A stretch of 64,000 nucleotides of DNA from Flaccisagitta enflata. Lineage: Eukaryota > Chaetognatha > Sagittoidea > Aphragmophora. The DNA lies in the NCBI GenBank assembly GCA_965153355.1, contig OZ231126.1, positions 50,468,001 through 50,532,000 of the forward strand, in the 5' to 3' direction. The notes under the pieces are model-generated. The model saw only the letters and a program-made list of their open reading frames with translations. It was not told where the DNA came from and ran no database searches. The position numbers and the translations under genes are program-made. This document shows positions 52,853 to 63,710 of the stretch, piece by piece (position 1 is the stretch's first letter; every line of letters begins with the position of its first letter).

Positions 52853-53207
52853 AGATCATGAACATTAACTTCCATAACGACGGATAATGATTGAAAGCAG
52901 CAGAAGCAAGCCTCAGTGATGATTGTTGTTACTTCATACAGAGTAGACAGGCAGAAAGAGACTGTCTCAACGGCAGAAAGAGACTGTCTCAACAGAAAGA
53001 GATTGTCTCAACGGTAAGGGGAGACAAATATGGAATGGATTTTAGAAACCGTTAAACGGGGGTAAAGAGCTAGAGATGACGCGACCAAGAAAAACAAACA
53101 AAGGCAAATACGATCAAAAATACCGAAGTTAAATAGAAGAAGACACATTCGTGCTTACGAACAGATCAGATTTAGAGACAGACAATAAATAATGAAAGAG
53201 GGAAGGA

Positions 53208-53344
53208 AACAAGGCCGGATACACGGCCAATACCAGTCGCGGACGGGTGGGCAGGGGCGGAAATGCGTGTTTTCCCACTTTTCGACTCGAGCGTGACGGA
53301 CCGACCAACCAACCGACCAACCGACCAACCAACCGACCGAGCGG

Positions 53345-53349
<5 letters not shown>
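53208..53349 (-). repeat. Family H repeat, type I, 3' half
   Basis: AACAAGGCCGGATACACGGC, CAATACCAGTCGCGGACGGG, TTCGACTCGAGCGTGACGG, (CCAACCGA)n, then cut by a GA tract. Nearly the same as 18221-18370 in the shared part. Confidence 0.88.

Positions 53350-53418
<69 letters not shown>
53350..53418. repeat. (GA)n microsatellite
   Basis: About 68 bp of GA. Confidence 0.97.
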
Positions 53419-53421
<3 letters not shown>

Positions 53422-53644
53422 GGGAAGGATGTGGTTTTGAGCGCGCCGCGAAATCACATAGAGAGCCACGAAGATGGATCCATTTTTTTCTCTCGATGGC
53501 TCATATTTTACAAATGGGATTCCGATGTTATATTTGACTTGATGCCCTTAGGAAATCTCGCGTATAAGTGGCATGGAAAAGGCAAGTGCGCGAGGAAGGC
53601 GCACATTGATCTTACTTAAAAAGGTTCAAAATGTGGTCTATCCA

Positions 53645-53715
53645 CTGCAGTGTGCACTGAGGCTCGAACTCAGATCTGGAAAAAACGAATCCACTGAGAC
53701 GCGAATTTTTGCTTC
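53645..53715 (-). other. tRNA-like SINE head
   Basis: On the minus strand GCGTCTCAGTGGATTCG (A-box like) and CTGAGTTCGAGCCTCAG (B box, in a good stem-loop). No intact cloverleaf. Confidence 0.5.
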
Positions 53716-54230
53716 AGTAGATTGACCCATATATTTTTTTTTTACTGAAATAAAATGCTAAATCAGTTTGGTCTTTCATGGCTTGAATGTTAAAGATTAA
53801 GCATTTCAGAAATATAATTGATAAAAAAAAAGTGAATGATTTTGTGACCTCCTGTCACTTAGCACTTGTTCATCTGATAATGATTTATTTGATGAACAAC
53901 TACTCTTATTTCCACTGAAGCTAGAGTTGAAATAAGCACCTTTCAATACCACTTATTCTATTTTGATGTAGCTCAAAGTGTTTCTTGTGGTTGTCACTGA
54001 AGCACGATTTTCGTGATTCAAAGGATCACCAATTCGCCACTTAGCAGTGGGAAGAGCTGGTCATCACGCAAACAATCAGTATGTACCACCTCGGAAATTG
54101 AACCCGCTCTGAAGAATGTAGGGACATAAAAACGTAGAAGCAGTCAACATCCTGAAAGAATTGAGCTCTGGACCCCAGATTTGACGGATTACTTATCAAC
54201 GGATTTTTACGACATGTTATATGAATTTGA
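53716..54230. other. No gene recognised
   Basis: AT-rich, nothing supported. Confidence 0.5.
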
Positions 54231-54233
54231 TTT

Positions 54234-54362
54234 TTTAAGGACCCTATTGGAAAAAAGTTTTCGGACTTTTATAGGCTATCCGTCGGGCAGGCTTTTACAA
54301 TTCCTATCATTGTAATAGTTGTTTGATCTCGAAAATAAAATTCATTAATTCATTCAATAAAA
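54234..54362 (+). mobile_element. 3'-end relic of a LINE related to 19455
   Basis: GGACCCTATTGGAAAAAAGT...GGACTTTTATAGGCTATCCG, ending AAATTCATTAATTCATTC, parallels the LINE 3' end GGACTCTGTTGGAAAAAAGT...GACTTTAACAGACTATTC...GAATTCATTCATT. No coding part. Confidence 0.72.
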
Positions 54363-54749
54363 ACATAAGAAAGAGTCAAGACAATCTAAAATCAGATCAG
54401 TCAAGGGTCTGTGGCTTCATTTGTTCAGCAGCAGCACAACTTCTAAGTTTTCCAAGGGGGTATTGTAGTAATTGTACCGTATGTAGTTGCGCTGATGAAT
54501 GAGAAATGATAGATTATCACTATTATTGTCATTATCATCGTCATTAATAACGCAGCAAAATGTTAAAGAGCTCAGGAGCAGCAATACCCTTAACCCTGAT
54601 TTTTATGATCGTTATTGTTCTATCTTAGAAATAAAAAAGTTTCCACATGTTTGATATACTACTCCCTATTGGTATATTTTTCGCGTTATGATTTTTTAAA
54701 GATTTATTAACAAAAAATTCAAATTGAATTTTTATCAATTTCTTTTCAT

Positions 54750-55690
54750 TTTGTGCAGGATCAATAAAGTTTGTTTGAGCATGCAAATACAAGGAAACAT
54801 GTTTATGAGCATAGTTGCTCATCTGCGAGGGTGATTTTGAGCATTTTAGCTCATTTAGCTTGCTTAGCTCAGTCTTTTAATTCTGATTTCAAATGCAATA
54901 AGTGAGCAAATATATTGATAGATGTTTAGGCAAGCATACACAAGAAAGCATGTCAGCGTGCAGAGCTGCTCATCTGTGAGGGTGTTTTTAAGTATTCTAG
55001 CTCATTTAGCTCATTTAGCTCATTTAGCTTGCTCTTTTTTTTCTGATTTCAAAACATAAATAGATAAATGTTTTAATTTAAGCATTCGAATACAAGAAAG
55101 CATGTCAGTAAGCATACCTGATTGAATTTTTTTTTAATTTTTTTTACTAATTTCAAGTAGGATCAATAGATGGGTATATTGATAAATGTTTAAGAATGTA
55201 GATACAAGAAAACATATTTCAGAGCACAACTGCTAAATCCTAAATCATGTGGGATTAATGAAGGAGTGTATCTTTGTTTGTTTGAGCATGGAAATACAAG
55301 AAATCATGTTTACGAGCATAGCTGCTCATCTGTGATTGTGTTTTTGAGCATTTTAGCTTAATTAGCACATTTTGCTTAATGTTTTTTTTCTGATTTCAAA
55401 TGCATTAAAAGAATAAATATTTTGATATATGTTAAAGCAAGGAAGTACAACAATGCATGTCAGTGAGCATATCTGCTCATCTGTGAGGGTGTTTTAAGTA
55501 TTCTAGCTCACTTAGCTCATTTACCTCAGTTTTTTTTCTGCTTTTAAATGGAATAAATAGATAAATGTTTTGATGTGAGCATAAAACTACAAGAAAGCAT
55601 GTCAGTGAGCATAGCTGGTTGTCTGGTTGAGTGATTTTGAGCATTATAGCACATCTAGCTCATTTGGCTCAATCCTACTTTTCTCTGATT
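54750..55690. repeat. Tandem repeat of about 150 bp
   Basis: Six or seven degenerate units, each with a GAGCAT..AAATACAAG.AA.CATG start, GAGCATAGCTGCTCATCTGT and ATTTTAGCTCATTTAGCT; starts near 54773, 54925, 55075, 55188, 55281, 55430 and 55570. Confidence 0.85.
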
Positions 55691-56250
55691 TTGAGTGCAC
55701 TCATTACATACAATTGCTCTTGATTTGATGTAACAAATAAAAAGATTTTCAGTGACTGAAAATAAAAGCTTGGTGAAAAGTGACCAATGCTTACGAATTT
55801 TTTCCTCACGGCGACAGCCACCTTTACTGGTTATTAAGTTTGGAGGATACCAAATCAATTTTTGATTGATTTGCAATCAAATGATCGGTGTTGTTTGATA
55901 AATAAATGAACTGAATTCACACTTGGAAATTGGTAAGATTGAACTATGTTTTGTCAAACTTTGAATTTCAATTTCAGAAGTAATCATTTTCTTTACAGAT
56001 TTTTATAATCAAGAGGCAGTAAAATAAAATTCGATAAGTAATGATGAACACAAATAAGAAACAGTTTTTAAGAACAGGAGATTCGTCTGATTTTTCTGTT
56101 CGTGGGTCCTTGCATAGGTTATTGGTCTGCATTGTTATATCATAACGTCAAAGGTAGTAATTTTTGCTACTGTATCAAATTACTTTTTACGCTTTGTCTT
56201 TTTTTCTGTCTATAACAAAGGTGTATATACAAAATAAGACAAAAGTTTTT
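55691..56250. other. No gene recognised
   Basis: AT-rich 3' flank of the YPG-repeat gene. Confidence 0.5.
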
Positions 56251-56258
56251 CTTTTTGC

Positions 56259-56264
56259 TTTTAT
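56259..56264 (-). promoter_or_regulatory. Candidate polyadenylation signal of YPG gene
   Basis: AATAAA on the minus strand, about 92 nt past the stop. Confidence 0.35.
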
Positions 56265-56355
56265 TTTTGTTTTTGATATTGATCTTTCTGCACTTTGTAT
56301 GTATACTTTTGCCTTAGATAGTACAGATCACTCATCTTCATAAGATCGGACTGTG

Positions 56356-57038
56356 TTAGTACCATTGTCTTCTATTTGGTTGTTTCTGTTTTTGCACTAA
56401 TCCAGGGTAACCACGTTGTAGATCAGAACCGGGGTGACCACGTCGTAGATCATAATCTGGGTAATCAGTACGTAGGTCATAACCGGGGTAACCACGTTGT
56501 AGATCAGAATCGGGGTAACTATGTAGTCCATGTACGTATTCACGCCCGTGACCGTGGAAAAGGCGATATCTCTTACTAAAGGAGCGTTGACTTCGGCGAA
56601 CGTGTTTGCCACCTGGATAACCGCTTAGTTGTGCAACTCCCGGATAACTGTGTCTTTGATGGTGTCCTGGGTAGCTTTGGCGCCGTCCATGGTTAACCTT
56701 ATATCCAGGATATCCACGAACATGTGCGAGTTCAGCGGAATGGCGAAGTCGGTGTTCATTAAGAAGATGACCGATACTTGGTTCGGATTCGCGACGATTA
56801 CGACTCACTTCAAAGCCAGGATAAGTGTGTTGATTTAATCCGGGATAACTGCGTTGTTGTTGTTGTTGCTGATGTACATATCCTGGGTAGGTGTGACGAA
56901 GTTCGATTACGGGCTGATAATGTTGTTGATTTATTCCGGGGTAGCCTCGTCTCGTTGCGTGATTTGGGAAGCCCCAAAACGGACGATCGTTGTCCTTTGG
57001 AGGACCTAAAATGGTCCTACCGATCGCTTGACCGATGC
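56356..57038 (-). CDS. Tyr-Pro-Gly repeat protein, 3' exon
   Basis: Open from the acceptor tacttgactcag (57039-57040) to a stop: two leading bases plus 226 codons. The start reads GIGQAIGRTILGPPKDNDRP, then a chain of motifs: RRGYPGINQ, RHTYPGYVH, QRSYPGLNQ, QHTYPGFEV, VRGYPGYKV, RQSYPGHHQ, RHSYPGVAQ, LSGYPGGKH, QRGYPGYDL, with YPD and HPG variants near the end. It is rich in Tyr, Pro, Gly, Arg, His and Gln, without Cys or hydrophobic segments. The end of the exon is also repetitive as DNA. No known family recognised. It could be a structural or adhesive secreted protein, or a peptide precursor given the RR/KR sites. The 5' exons and any signal peptide are not found. Confidence 0.7.
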
Positions 57039-57184
57039 CTGAGTCAAGTAGATAATAAAAGAGGAAGAAAGGGAGGCAGATGTGAGTTATATCGCTTAAA
57101 TCCCAAAAGATGGGAGAAAATTTTCAGATTAAAGACGAAAGGTTGGTCGACTTAGTGACATTTTTGGGCCATTTTTGTGACCAT

Positions 57185-57425
57185 CCGTTTGTTTGTTTAT
57201 CACCCTGGGCCCTCTCAAGCCCCAATCCATTCCTCTCAGGCCCTAAATCGGTCCTCTCGGCCTTGAATTTAGCCCCTCGTGCCTTTAATTTGCCCATTTA
57301 GAATTTGGCTTTAAGGCTGAGACTTGTCAAAGGGTAAAGGGCGGCCTAGAAGAGAAAGAGGGAGAAACTTCCCCGAACGTGAAAGCATGGGCCATTAATC
57401 CTTTAGAGCCGCTGCCCAAAGAAAG
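57185..57425. repeat. Family C fragment
   Basis: Degenerate CTCAGGCCCTAAATCGGTCC units and the right cap variant GTGAAAGCATGGGCC...GAGCCGCTGCCC. Confidence 0.65.
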
Positions 57426-57483
57426 AAATAACTATAGTCGAGGCTCAGAATCGTGTGTGGGGGGAAGGAGAAGCGAGAAGTCA

Positions 57484-58209
57484 TCACCTGATTTAACGAC
57501 ATTTCGGATTTAACATTCAGGGTTTTTTTTTGTCCCAAATTTTTACAGGTCTTTGTAATGTTAACTTTACTTGATTTAGTGACACCTGATATAACAGCCA
57601 AACCTGATTTAAAGTCGCTTTTTTTAAGTCCCTTGGAAATTTTTTTCCTGATTTAGTGACATTGACATTTTAGTTTAGTTATGTGATAGGAATTTTCATT
57701 GAAGCTATGATGTATTATAAAATAGTAGAAAAATGTTTTAACATAAACTAAGACTAAGACAAAAAAGTGAACAAGATAGCAGCTAAAAAATGAAAAAAAT
57801 TATGAAGATTGAAATATCATCAGTAGATAGGTTTTTTTTTTTTCTAATTTAGATTAAAATCAGTTATTTTTCAGTAACATTTTTTATCCCACAAGTGATT
57901 TTACATGACATTGTGAGTCGTTACAAGGCTACATTTATTTGTCTGGTTTTTTTTTTGTCTGTCTTTCTATCTGTCTATCTGTCTGTCATTCTGTTTGTCT
58001 TGTGCTCTGACTGTTTTTATGTATGTTGACTATTTACACAAACACTATACTGACTATGATAATCAATTAGGCACTGATGCTAGCCCTTATGGCTTATGAA
58101 GCAGTTTAGATCAATGAGAGAAAATTATAAATTCGATTTAACAACATTCGGATTTAACAACAAAAAATCTCTGGTCCCTTCAAGGTCGTCAAATCGGGTT
58201 GCCACTGTA
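57484..58209. mobile_element. Pogo-like nonautonomous element, copy 2
   Basis: The right end GGTCGTCAAATCGGGTTGCC, ACTG|TA matches the left end of 40563-41527 in reverse; the left part has CACCTGATTTAACGACATTT but lacks the terminal CAGTGG. About 60-70 percent similar by eye. Confidence 0.75.
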
Positions 58210-58334
58210 AATCGGAAGGCCCTTTTTTATTGGCCGTTATAAACATTGGGAATTGGTTTTGGTCATGGTTTACTCCTTCGTAAAAAAAGAATTAAAAAAA
58301 AAAAATACAATTACAAATTAAAAACACTCCGAGA

Positions 58335-58430
58335 TTTTTAGTCGCGTGCACGCGACTCTATACCCCACTTTGTCCGTCCGTTGGTCGGTCGGTTGGTCAG
58401 TCCCGGTTTGGTTGGTCAGTCGGTCCACAT
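58335..58430 (+). repeat. Family H repeat, 5' fragment
   Basis: TTTTTAGTCGCGTGCACGCG with the perfect 18-bp palindrome again, then (GTCGGTTG)n and loss of the 3' half. Confidence 0.85.
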
Positions 58431-58479
58431 TTACACTTTTTTTTGTCGGTTTTGTTCCTGCTCAGTTATTCAAGTCAAT

Positions 58480-60080
58480 TAGAAGTGATTTTAAGTCAAA
58501 TTTTTGTCATTTATAGTCATTTTAAGTCATAAGTCTATAAATTAAGTCATTGTCATTGTTAATTTTGAATAATTGGTCAATCTGGGTTATTTGAAGTGTT
58601 TTAAGTAAATTCAAGTCAATTTAAGTCAGTTTAACTCAGTATAAGTCAATTTAAGGCAGTATTTTTTATTTATATAATTATAGGTAATTGTAGGTCATAA
58701 TGCAATTTTGGGTAATCATAGGTAATTATAGGTCATTATAGGTCATTATGCAATTACAGGTAATCATAAGTCATTATAGGTAATCATAGGTAATTATAGG
58801 TCATTATAGGTCATTATGCAATTACAGGTAATCATAAGTCATCATAGGTAATCATAGGTAATTATAGGTTATTATGCAATTATAGGTCATTATAGGTGAT
58901 ATAGGTAATTATAGGTAATTAAAGGTAATAATAGGTCATTATAGGTGATTATAGGTTATTATAGGTAGTTATAGGTTATTATGCAATTATAGGTTATTAT
59001 GCAATTATAGGTCATTATAGGTAATTATAGGTCATTATAGGTAAGTATAGGTCATTATAGGTAATTATAGGTTATTATGCAATTATAGGTCATTATTGGA
59101 CAGTATGTAATCATAGGTAATTATAGGTAATTATTGGAAATTATAGGCCATTATAGGTAATGATAGGTAGTTATAGGTCAATATGTAATTATAGGTAATT
59201 AAAGGTCATGATAGGTAATTATAGGTCATTATGCAATTAAAGGTCATTATTGGCAATTATAGGTCATTATGTAATTATAGATAATTATAGGTAATTATGG
59301 GTAATTATAGGTCATTTTGTAATTATAGGTACAGTTGAACCCCGCTCTAACGGACTCGCCACCAACGGAATTCCGCCTATACCAGATGTAAATTTATGGT
59401 TCCTTCAAACTGATTTTTGTTATTTTCTTTGTTGGCAATAACAGAAGTCTGCCTATAACAAAAGAAAATTGTTAGTCCCCTGAAATCCGTTGAAGCGGGG
59501 TTCAACTGTAATTGTAGGTCATTAAAGGTCGTTATAGGTAATAATTGGTAATTAAAGGTCTTTATGCAATTATGGGTAATTATAGGTAATTAAAGGTCAT
59601 TAAAGGCAATTATAGGTCATTATGTAATTATAAGTAATAATAGGTAATTATAGGTCAGTATAGGTAATTATAGTTCAGTATAGGTAATTATATGTCAATA
59701 GACAATTTCAGGTAATTGTAGGTCATTATTCAGTTATAGATAATTATAGCTAATCATAGGTAATTATAGGTAAATATTGGTCATTATGCAATTATAGGTA
59801 ATTATAGGTAATCACAGGTCATTACAGGTAATTATAAGTCATTATGTTATAATAGGTAATTATGGGTAATCATAGGTCAATATAGGTCATTATTGGTCCA
59901 TATGTTTTTATAGGTAATCATAGGTCTTTATAGGTACTTATAGGTCATTATTCAATTATGGGTAATTATAGGTAATTATAGGTAATCATAGGTCATTATA
60001 GGTAATTATAGGTCATTATGTAATTATTGTCATTTTCGTCATTACAGGAAAAACGTTCTTCCATAATTAGTCGATTATAT
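58480..60080. repeat. AT-rich minisatellite
   Basis: About 1.6 kb of AATTATAGGT / CATTATAGGT decamers in varying order, with ATGCAATT every few units. A MITE (59330-59510) interrupts it. Confidence 0.93.
59330..59510. mobile_element. Pogo-like MITE inside minisatellite
   Basis: TA|CAGTTGAACCCCGCT and AGCGGGGTTCAACTG|TA, 181 bp. Inner ACGGACTCG pairs weakly. The target TA belongs to the ATTATAGGTA array, so the insertion is cleanly datable relative to the array. Confidence 0.93.
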
Positions 60081-60470
60081 AATGAAGTAAGTCACGCACG
60101 CGTCTTATAGATGTTTGCCTGATGGGTCATTGTTTGATTATTGGGTAATTATAAGTGATTATAGTTCATGATTGGCAATTATAGGTCAACAGTTAATTAT
60201 TGTCATTATCGTCAGTACAGGAAAACGTTCTTCCATAATTGAAACGATTATATAAATAGTGATAAGTCTACTTACAACGACTTATAGGTGTTGGCCCACT
60301 TGTTTTCTAATTCTTGGTCAGGGCGTATTAGCAGCTTTGGTGAGCAGGGGCACAATGATGCAAAGACCTTGTTATATTTTTCTAGAAAGCCCAAAAAGGA
60401 AGGCAAAGTGTTATAACCGACGGGCCGGGTATCTTAGAGAATCCCTTGCTTTTGATTAATAACCAGGCCT
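60081..60470. other. No gene; local duplication
   Basis: TACAGGAAAAACGTTCTTCCATAATT occurs at about 60045 and again (one A shorter) near 60217, with ATTATATAA following both. No gene supported. Confidence 0.5.
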
Positions 60471-60471
60471 G

Positions 60472-60788
60472 TATATAATAGAGGTGGGGGAAATGCACTT
60501 TAGTCAACAGATCAAGTTGCACATGAAGGAAATGTCATAATATGATAAGAATAAATAGTATGCCAAGTTTTAGGGCCTTTGGAACAGTTTTAATAGCCCT
60601 CCACCCTCTGCCCCAGTATAAAAAGATGAAATTTTAGGCCAAGTCATTCTATATATTTTCTGTAAATCAGGTGGAGGAGGCTAGGCCTATTCCCAAGCCT
60701 GGCTGGCATGCTATTTATTCTTATCATATTATGACATTTCCTCACGATGCAACGATCTGTTGACTAAATTTTCTACTCTAATATATGG
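60472..60788. mobile_element. Foldback element (TTTAGTCAACAGATC arms)
   Basis: Arms pair over GTCAACAGATC, GGAAATGTCATAATATGATA and AGAATAAATAGTATGCCA; outer words TATATAATAGAG / CTCTAATATATG also match. Non-coding. Confidence 0.82.
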
Positions 60789-60937
60789 TGAGTTTCCTCT
60801 CACCTCAAGAGTGGGGAATCAAAGGTGGAGATGGGGGAAGGGAAGTCAAGAGGAAAAGAAAAAAAATTGGGAAGTGTTGATTAAATCAAAAAACCAGTCT
60901 GAACCACAACCTAACGCTGTTAACAACTATAACTTTA

Positions 60938-61704
60938 TACAGGGTGTTTAGAGCAATACAACATAAAAATTAAAACATATCTCTGCATCTAAACCCAAAT
61001 CAGGTTTCTGAAAAAGTTCTGCAAAGATCTTGGTCTTCAGTTTTTGCATGAAATTTCATGATCAGACTGTGCTCATCTAGGCACGCCAAATATCTGCAAG
61101 AACGATATGAAAATTTCTGTCACATAAATTTTTTTCTTTACTTCTACTGTGTACTTGGTAGCTCATTTATTTACTTGCCATTTTTATGATTAATTTTAGA
61201 ACCTAGGATTGGTCTCAGGTATTAATAATTTGTCATGAATTTTCAGATCTCTTAATAGTTTTGGCAGGTTTTCACTATTAAGAAAATTTGAAGTCGTCTT
61301 TTCAAAAATTGCAATCAATGTTTTGATGATGTTTGACCAAAATCATTTAAAAAAAGTTGTTAAACATTTCAAAGTTCCTGATTTCAAGCAGATGAGCAAT
61401 CTATGTCAAATCATCTTTCATTTGAGACCAATCCCAGGGTTGTAGCTCAATTTGTTTAAAAATGGCAAGCACTTAAAGTAAGCTACAGTTAAGTACATTT
61501 ATAAAAAAGGTGATTTCTCACTGGAAATGACTGTTCTTTTTATTTTTTACAGACACACATCTATCAATTACATAAAGATGAGGTTTGGCATGAAGAAACT
61601 GAAGACCAAGATCTTCGTAAATCTTTTTTCAGAAATTGATTTGAGTTCCTAGAAGCGGAGATATGTCGATTCTTTATGTTGCAACTCACTTGAAACACCC
61701 TGTA
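60938..61704. mobile_element. TA-flanked TIR element (CAGGGTGTTT ends)
   Basis: TA|CAGGGTGTTT and AAACACCCTG|TA, with imperfect arms of about 115 bp (AAGATCTTGGTCTTCAGTTT against AAACTGAAGACCAAGATCTT). CAGGGTG with a TA target fits Tc1/mariner-type ends. No transposase. Confidence 0.87.
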
Positions 61705-61734
61705 GGGAAGAATATCATAGATTTTAAAATGCGA

Positions 61735-61805
61735 CTTGTCGCGTTGCGGGGAGAAAATCAAAGGCAGAGGGGGGAGGGAATCCAAAGCGACTCAATTATA
61801 TACAC
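61735..61805. mobile_element. hAT-like end fragment
   Basis: GGAGAAAATCAAAGGCAGAG, GGGGG and GACTCAATTATATACACCCC match the right end of 18108-18593. Confidence 0.7.
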
Positions 61806-62075
61806 CCCACTTAATAACGCTAATGCAATTTAGGTATTTTCTTATTTAATTTTTAAATTTCAAATTACCTGAAAAGGCATGGAGAATTACTTGTGCGATG
61901 GATATAAAGACCAGGTTATTGGCAACTCCTTTTCCTCTCATTGTTTCGCCGTCGATATAAGATAAATCTGAAAGATATTGATGATAAACATGGTTGTATA
62001 ATTCTTAGAAGCCACGTTCACTATTTCCTGGACGTTGTAAAATCAGGAAATGACCTGATGCTCACAAAAGCACTA
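61806..62075. other. No gene recognised
   Basis: AT-rich, nothing supported. Confidence 0.5.
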
Positions 62076-62298
62076 TTTTTGGTCGCGTGCTGCACTATAA
62101 ACTCTACCCATACTGTCGGTCGTCCGTGTTGCGTCGTCCGTCGGTCCGTCACACTTTACTTTTTCGGCGTTAATGGGGGTTTTGGCCTTATTGCTCCCGC
62201 CCAAATGTTCCACTGACCTCAGTTGTGGGCAGGGGCCATAACTTATGGCCCCTGCCCACCCGCACGCAACTGGGGTAGCCGTGTATCCAGCCTTGTTA
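62076..62298 (+). repeat. Family H repeat, type I, with doubled purine/pyrimidine core
   Basis: GGTCGCGTGCTGCAC head, GTCGTCCGTCGGTCCGTC, then GGGCAGGGGCCATAAC and its complement TTATGGCCCCTGCCC side by side, CCCGCACGCAACTGGG, GCCGTGTATCCAGCC end. Confidence 0.85.
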
Positions 62299-62460
62299 AC
62301 ATATGTCGAACATTTAGGCGGAAAATGTATAGCTATGGTTTTCATAGTAAATACAGCTTCAGTAACATGAGATTTGTATTGAAGATAGTTAATTAGTAGT
62401 GTGGTAAGAAGATTTGATTTCGTATCAATTCATATGATGCATAAATCAGCCATAATATCC

Positions 62461-63066
62461 TAACACCCCTTCCATAATTAGGCGAACTGGGATGAAAACA
62501 CGCTGTTTAAGTGTTGATAAACAGGGGTATGATCAATTCAAACGATGTAAAACATCAACATCAGTAAATTTTATCATCATAATGCAAAAAATGACTCAGA
62601 AATGTGAACGGCTATCTCATTATGAGCTCAATTATGCAAATTAGTGAAAGGTCACGTTAGGGCCTTCTCTCGCCGTGATTTCAATATGTCACCTTCTTTT
62701 ACTTAGCTTTTATTACTTTACGCGACCTTCCTTGCCCCTCCCTCTGCCACCTGACTCTCATAAATCCTTCATGGCATACGCGATATGTGGCAGTTTTTTT
62801 TTCATCCTTTAGCTTAAAATGTTGGAAGCTATACGTCTTCCCCTTTGAAACATTTTTCCCGTAGAAATTGGCAAAAATGTGACGCTGCACTTCCGGTAAA
62901 AGACCCTCCATCCTCCTCTACATGCAAGAAAATCCCCAACATCGCTCCTCTACGTCAAAGTACTACGTCTTAGCTATCTCTGTGTCAAATTTCATCACTC
63001 TGAGGGCATTTTTACTATCCATTTGAGTCATTTTTTCCAGTTCGCTTAATTATGGAAGGGGTGTTA
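62461..63066. mobile_element. TA-flanked TIR element (ACACCCCTTCCATAATTA ends)
   Basis: TA|ACACCCCTTCCATAATTA, GGCGAACTGG left; CCAGTTCGCT, TAATTATGGAAGGGGTGT|TA right; TIR about 28 bp with two mismatches. No transposase; the 70-aa frame inside is unsupported. Confidence 0.87.
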
Positions 63067-63700
63067 ATTGCAATGTTTAAATGTTACCAATTTTTCCCAA
63101 GTTTATGTTTTCAGGAATTGCCCATCATTGCAAGGCATTTAAAGCACCCTAAGGGGCAAAAAAATCGCAAATATGACAGATATTTTTGGGGAAGAGTATG
63201 AAGAAGTAATTTTCGTGGGAAAGTGTCCAGTTTTTTGGCGCATAGGATGTGCAATGTTAGATGATATGAAGTTGAATAGGATAGAAAAAAATTCAGTTTT
63301 GCAATTGCAGCCCTTGACGATTTACTAGCAGCCACCATCTAAGGACGGCCCTAGGACTTTAAAAGCCATGACCACGGCATTTGATATTCAAATTCATAAA
63401 TTACAGCTCCTACGTTAATTTAGGGAAGTTTTAGGACTTTTGACAGCAATTGTTACACTTATCTTATTCTAGTTCGCCTAAATGTTCGACAGGTGTAAGA
63501 CTATTTTCTACAAGAGCAATTCTGTCTGTTTTAGATTTTTTATGATTTTACAGATACAAAAATTCCTTATTAAGAAATTCTTCAATCAGTTTCTTATCTT
63601 TGATTACTAACGAATTCAGATGTTTGCTTGTTAAAGTGTTGTTATGGATTTAGTAAATAATTTTTGCATTATTCTTTGCAATGCTCTATTAAGAATAATA
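63067..63700. other. No gene recognised
   Basis: AT-rich. TAGTTCGCCTAAATGTTCGA near 63470 resembles the inner end of the preceding TIR element. Confidence 0.45.
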
Positions 63701-63710
63701 GCAGCCCAAA

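Noticed and set aside
52655-52992. Gln/Asn/Leu homopolymer protein
   Set aside because: CAA/CAG microsatellite, no splice or homology support.
62699-62911. 70-aa basic protein
   Set aside because: Lies wholly inside a TIR element; no domain, no second copy to compare.
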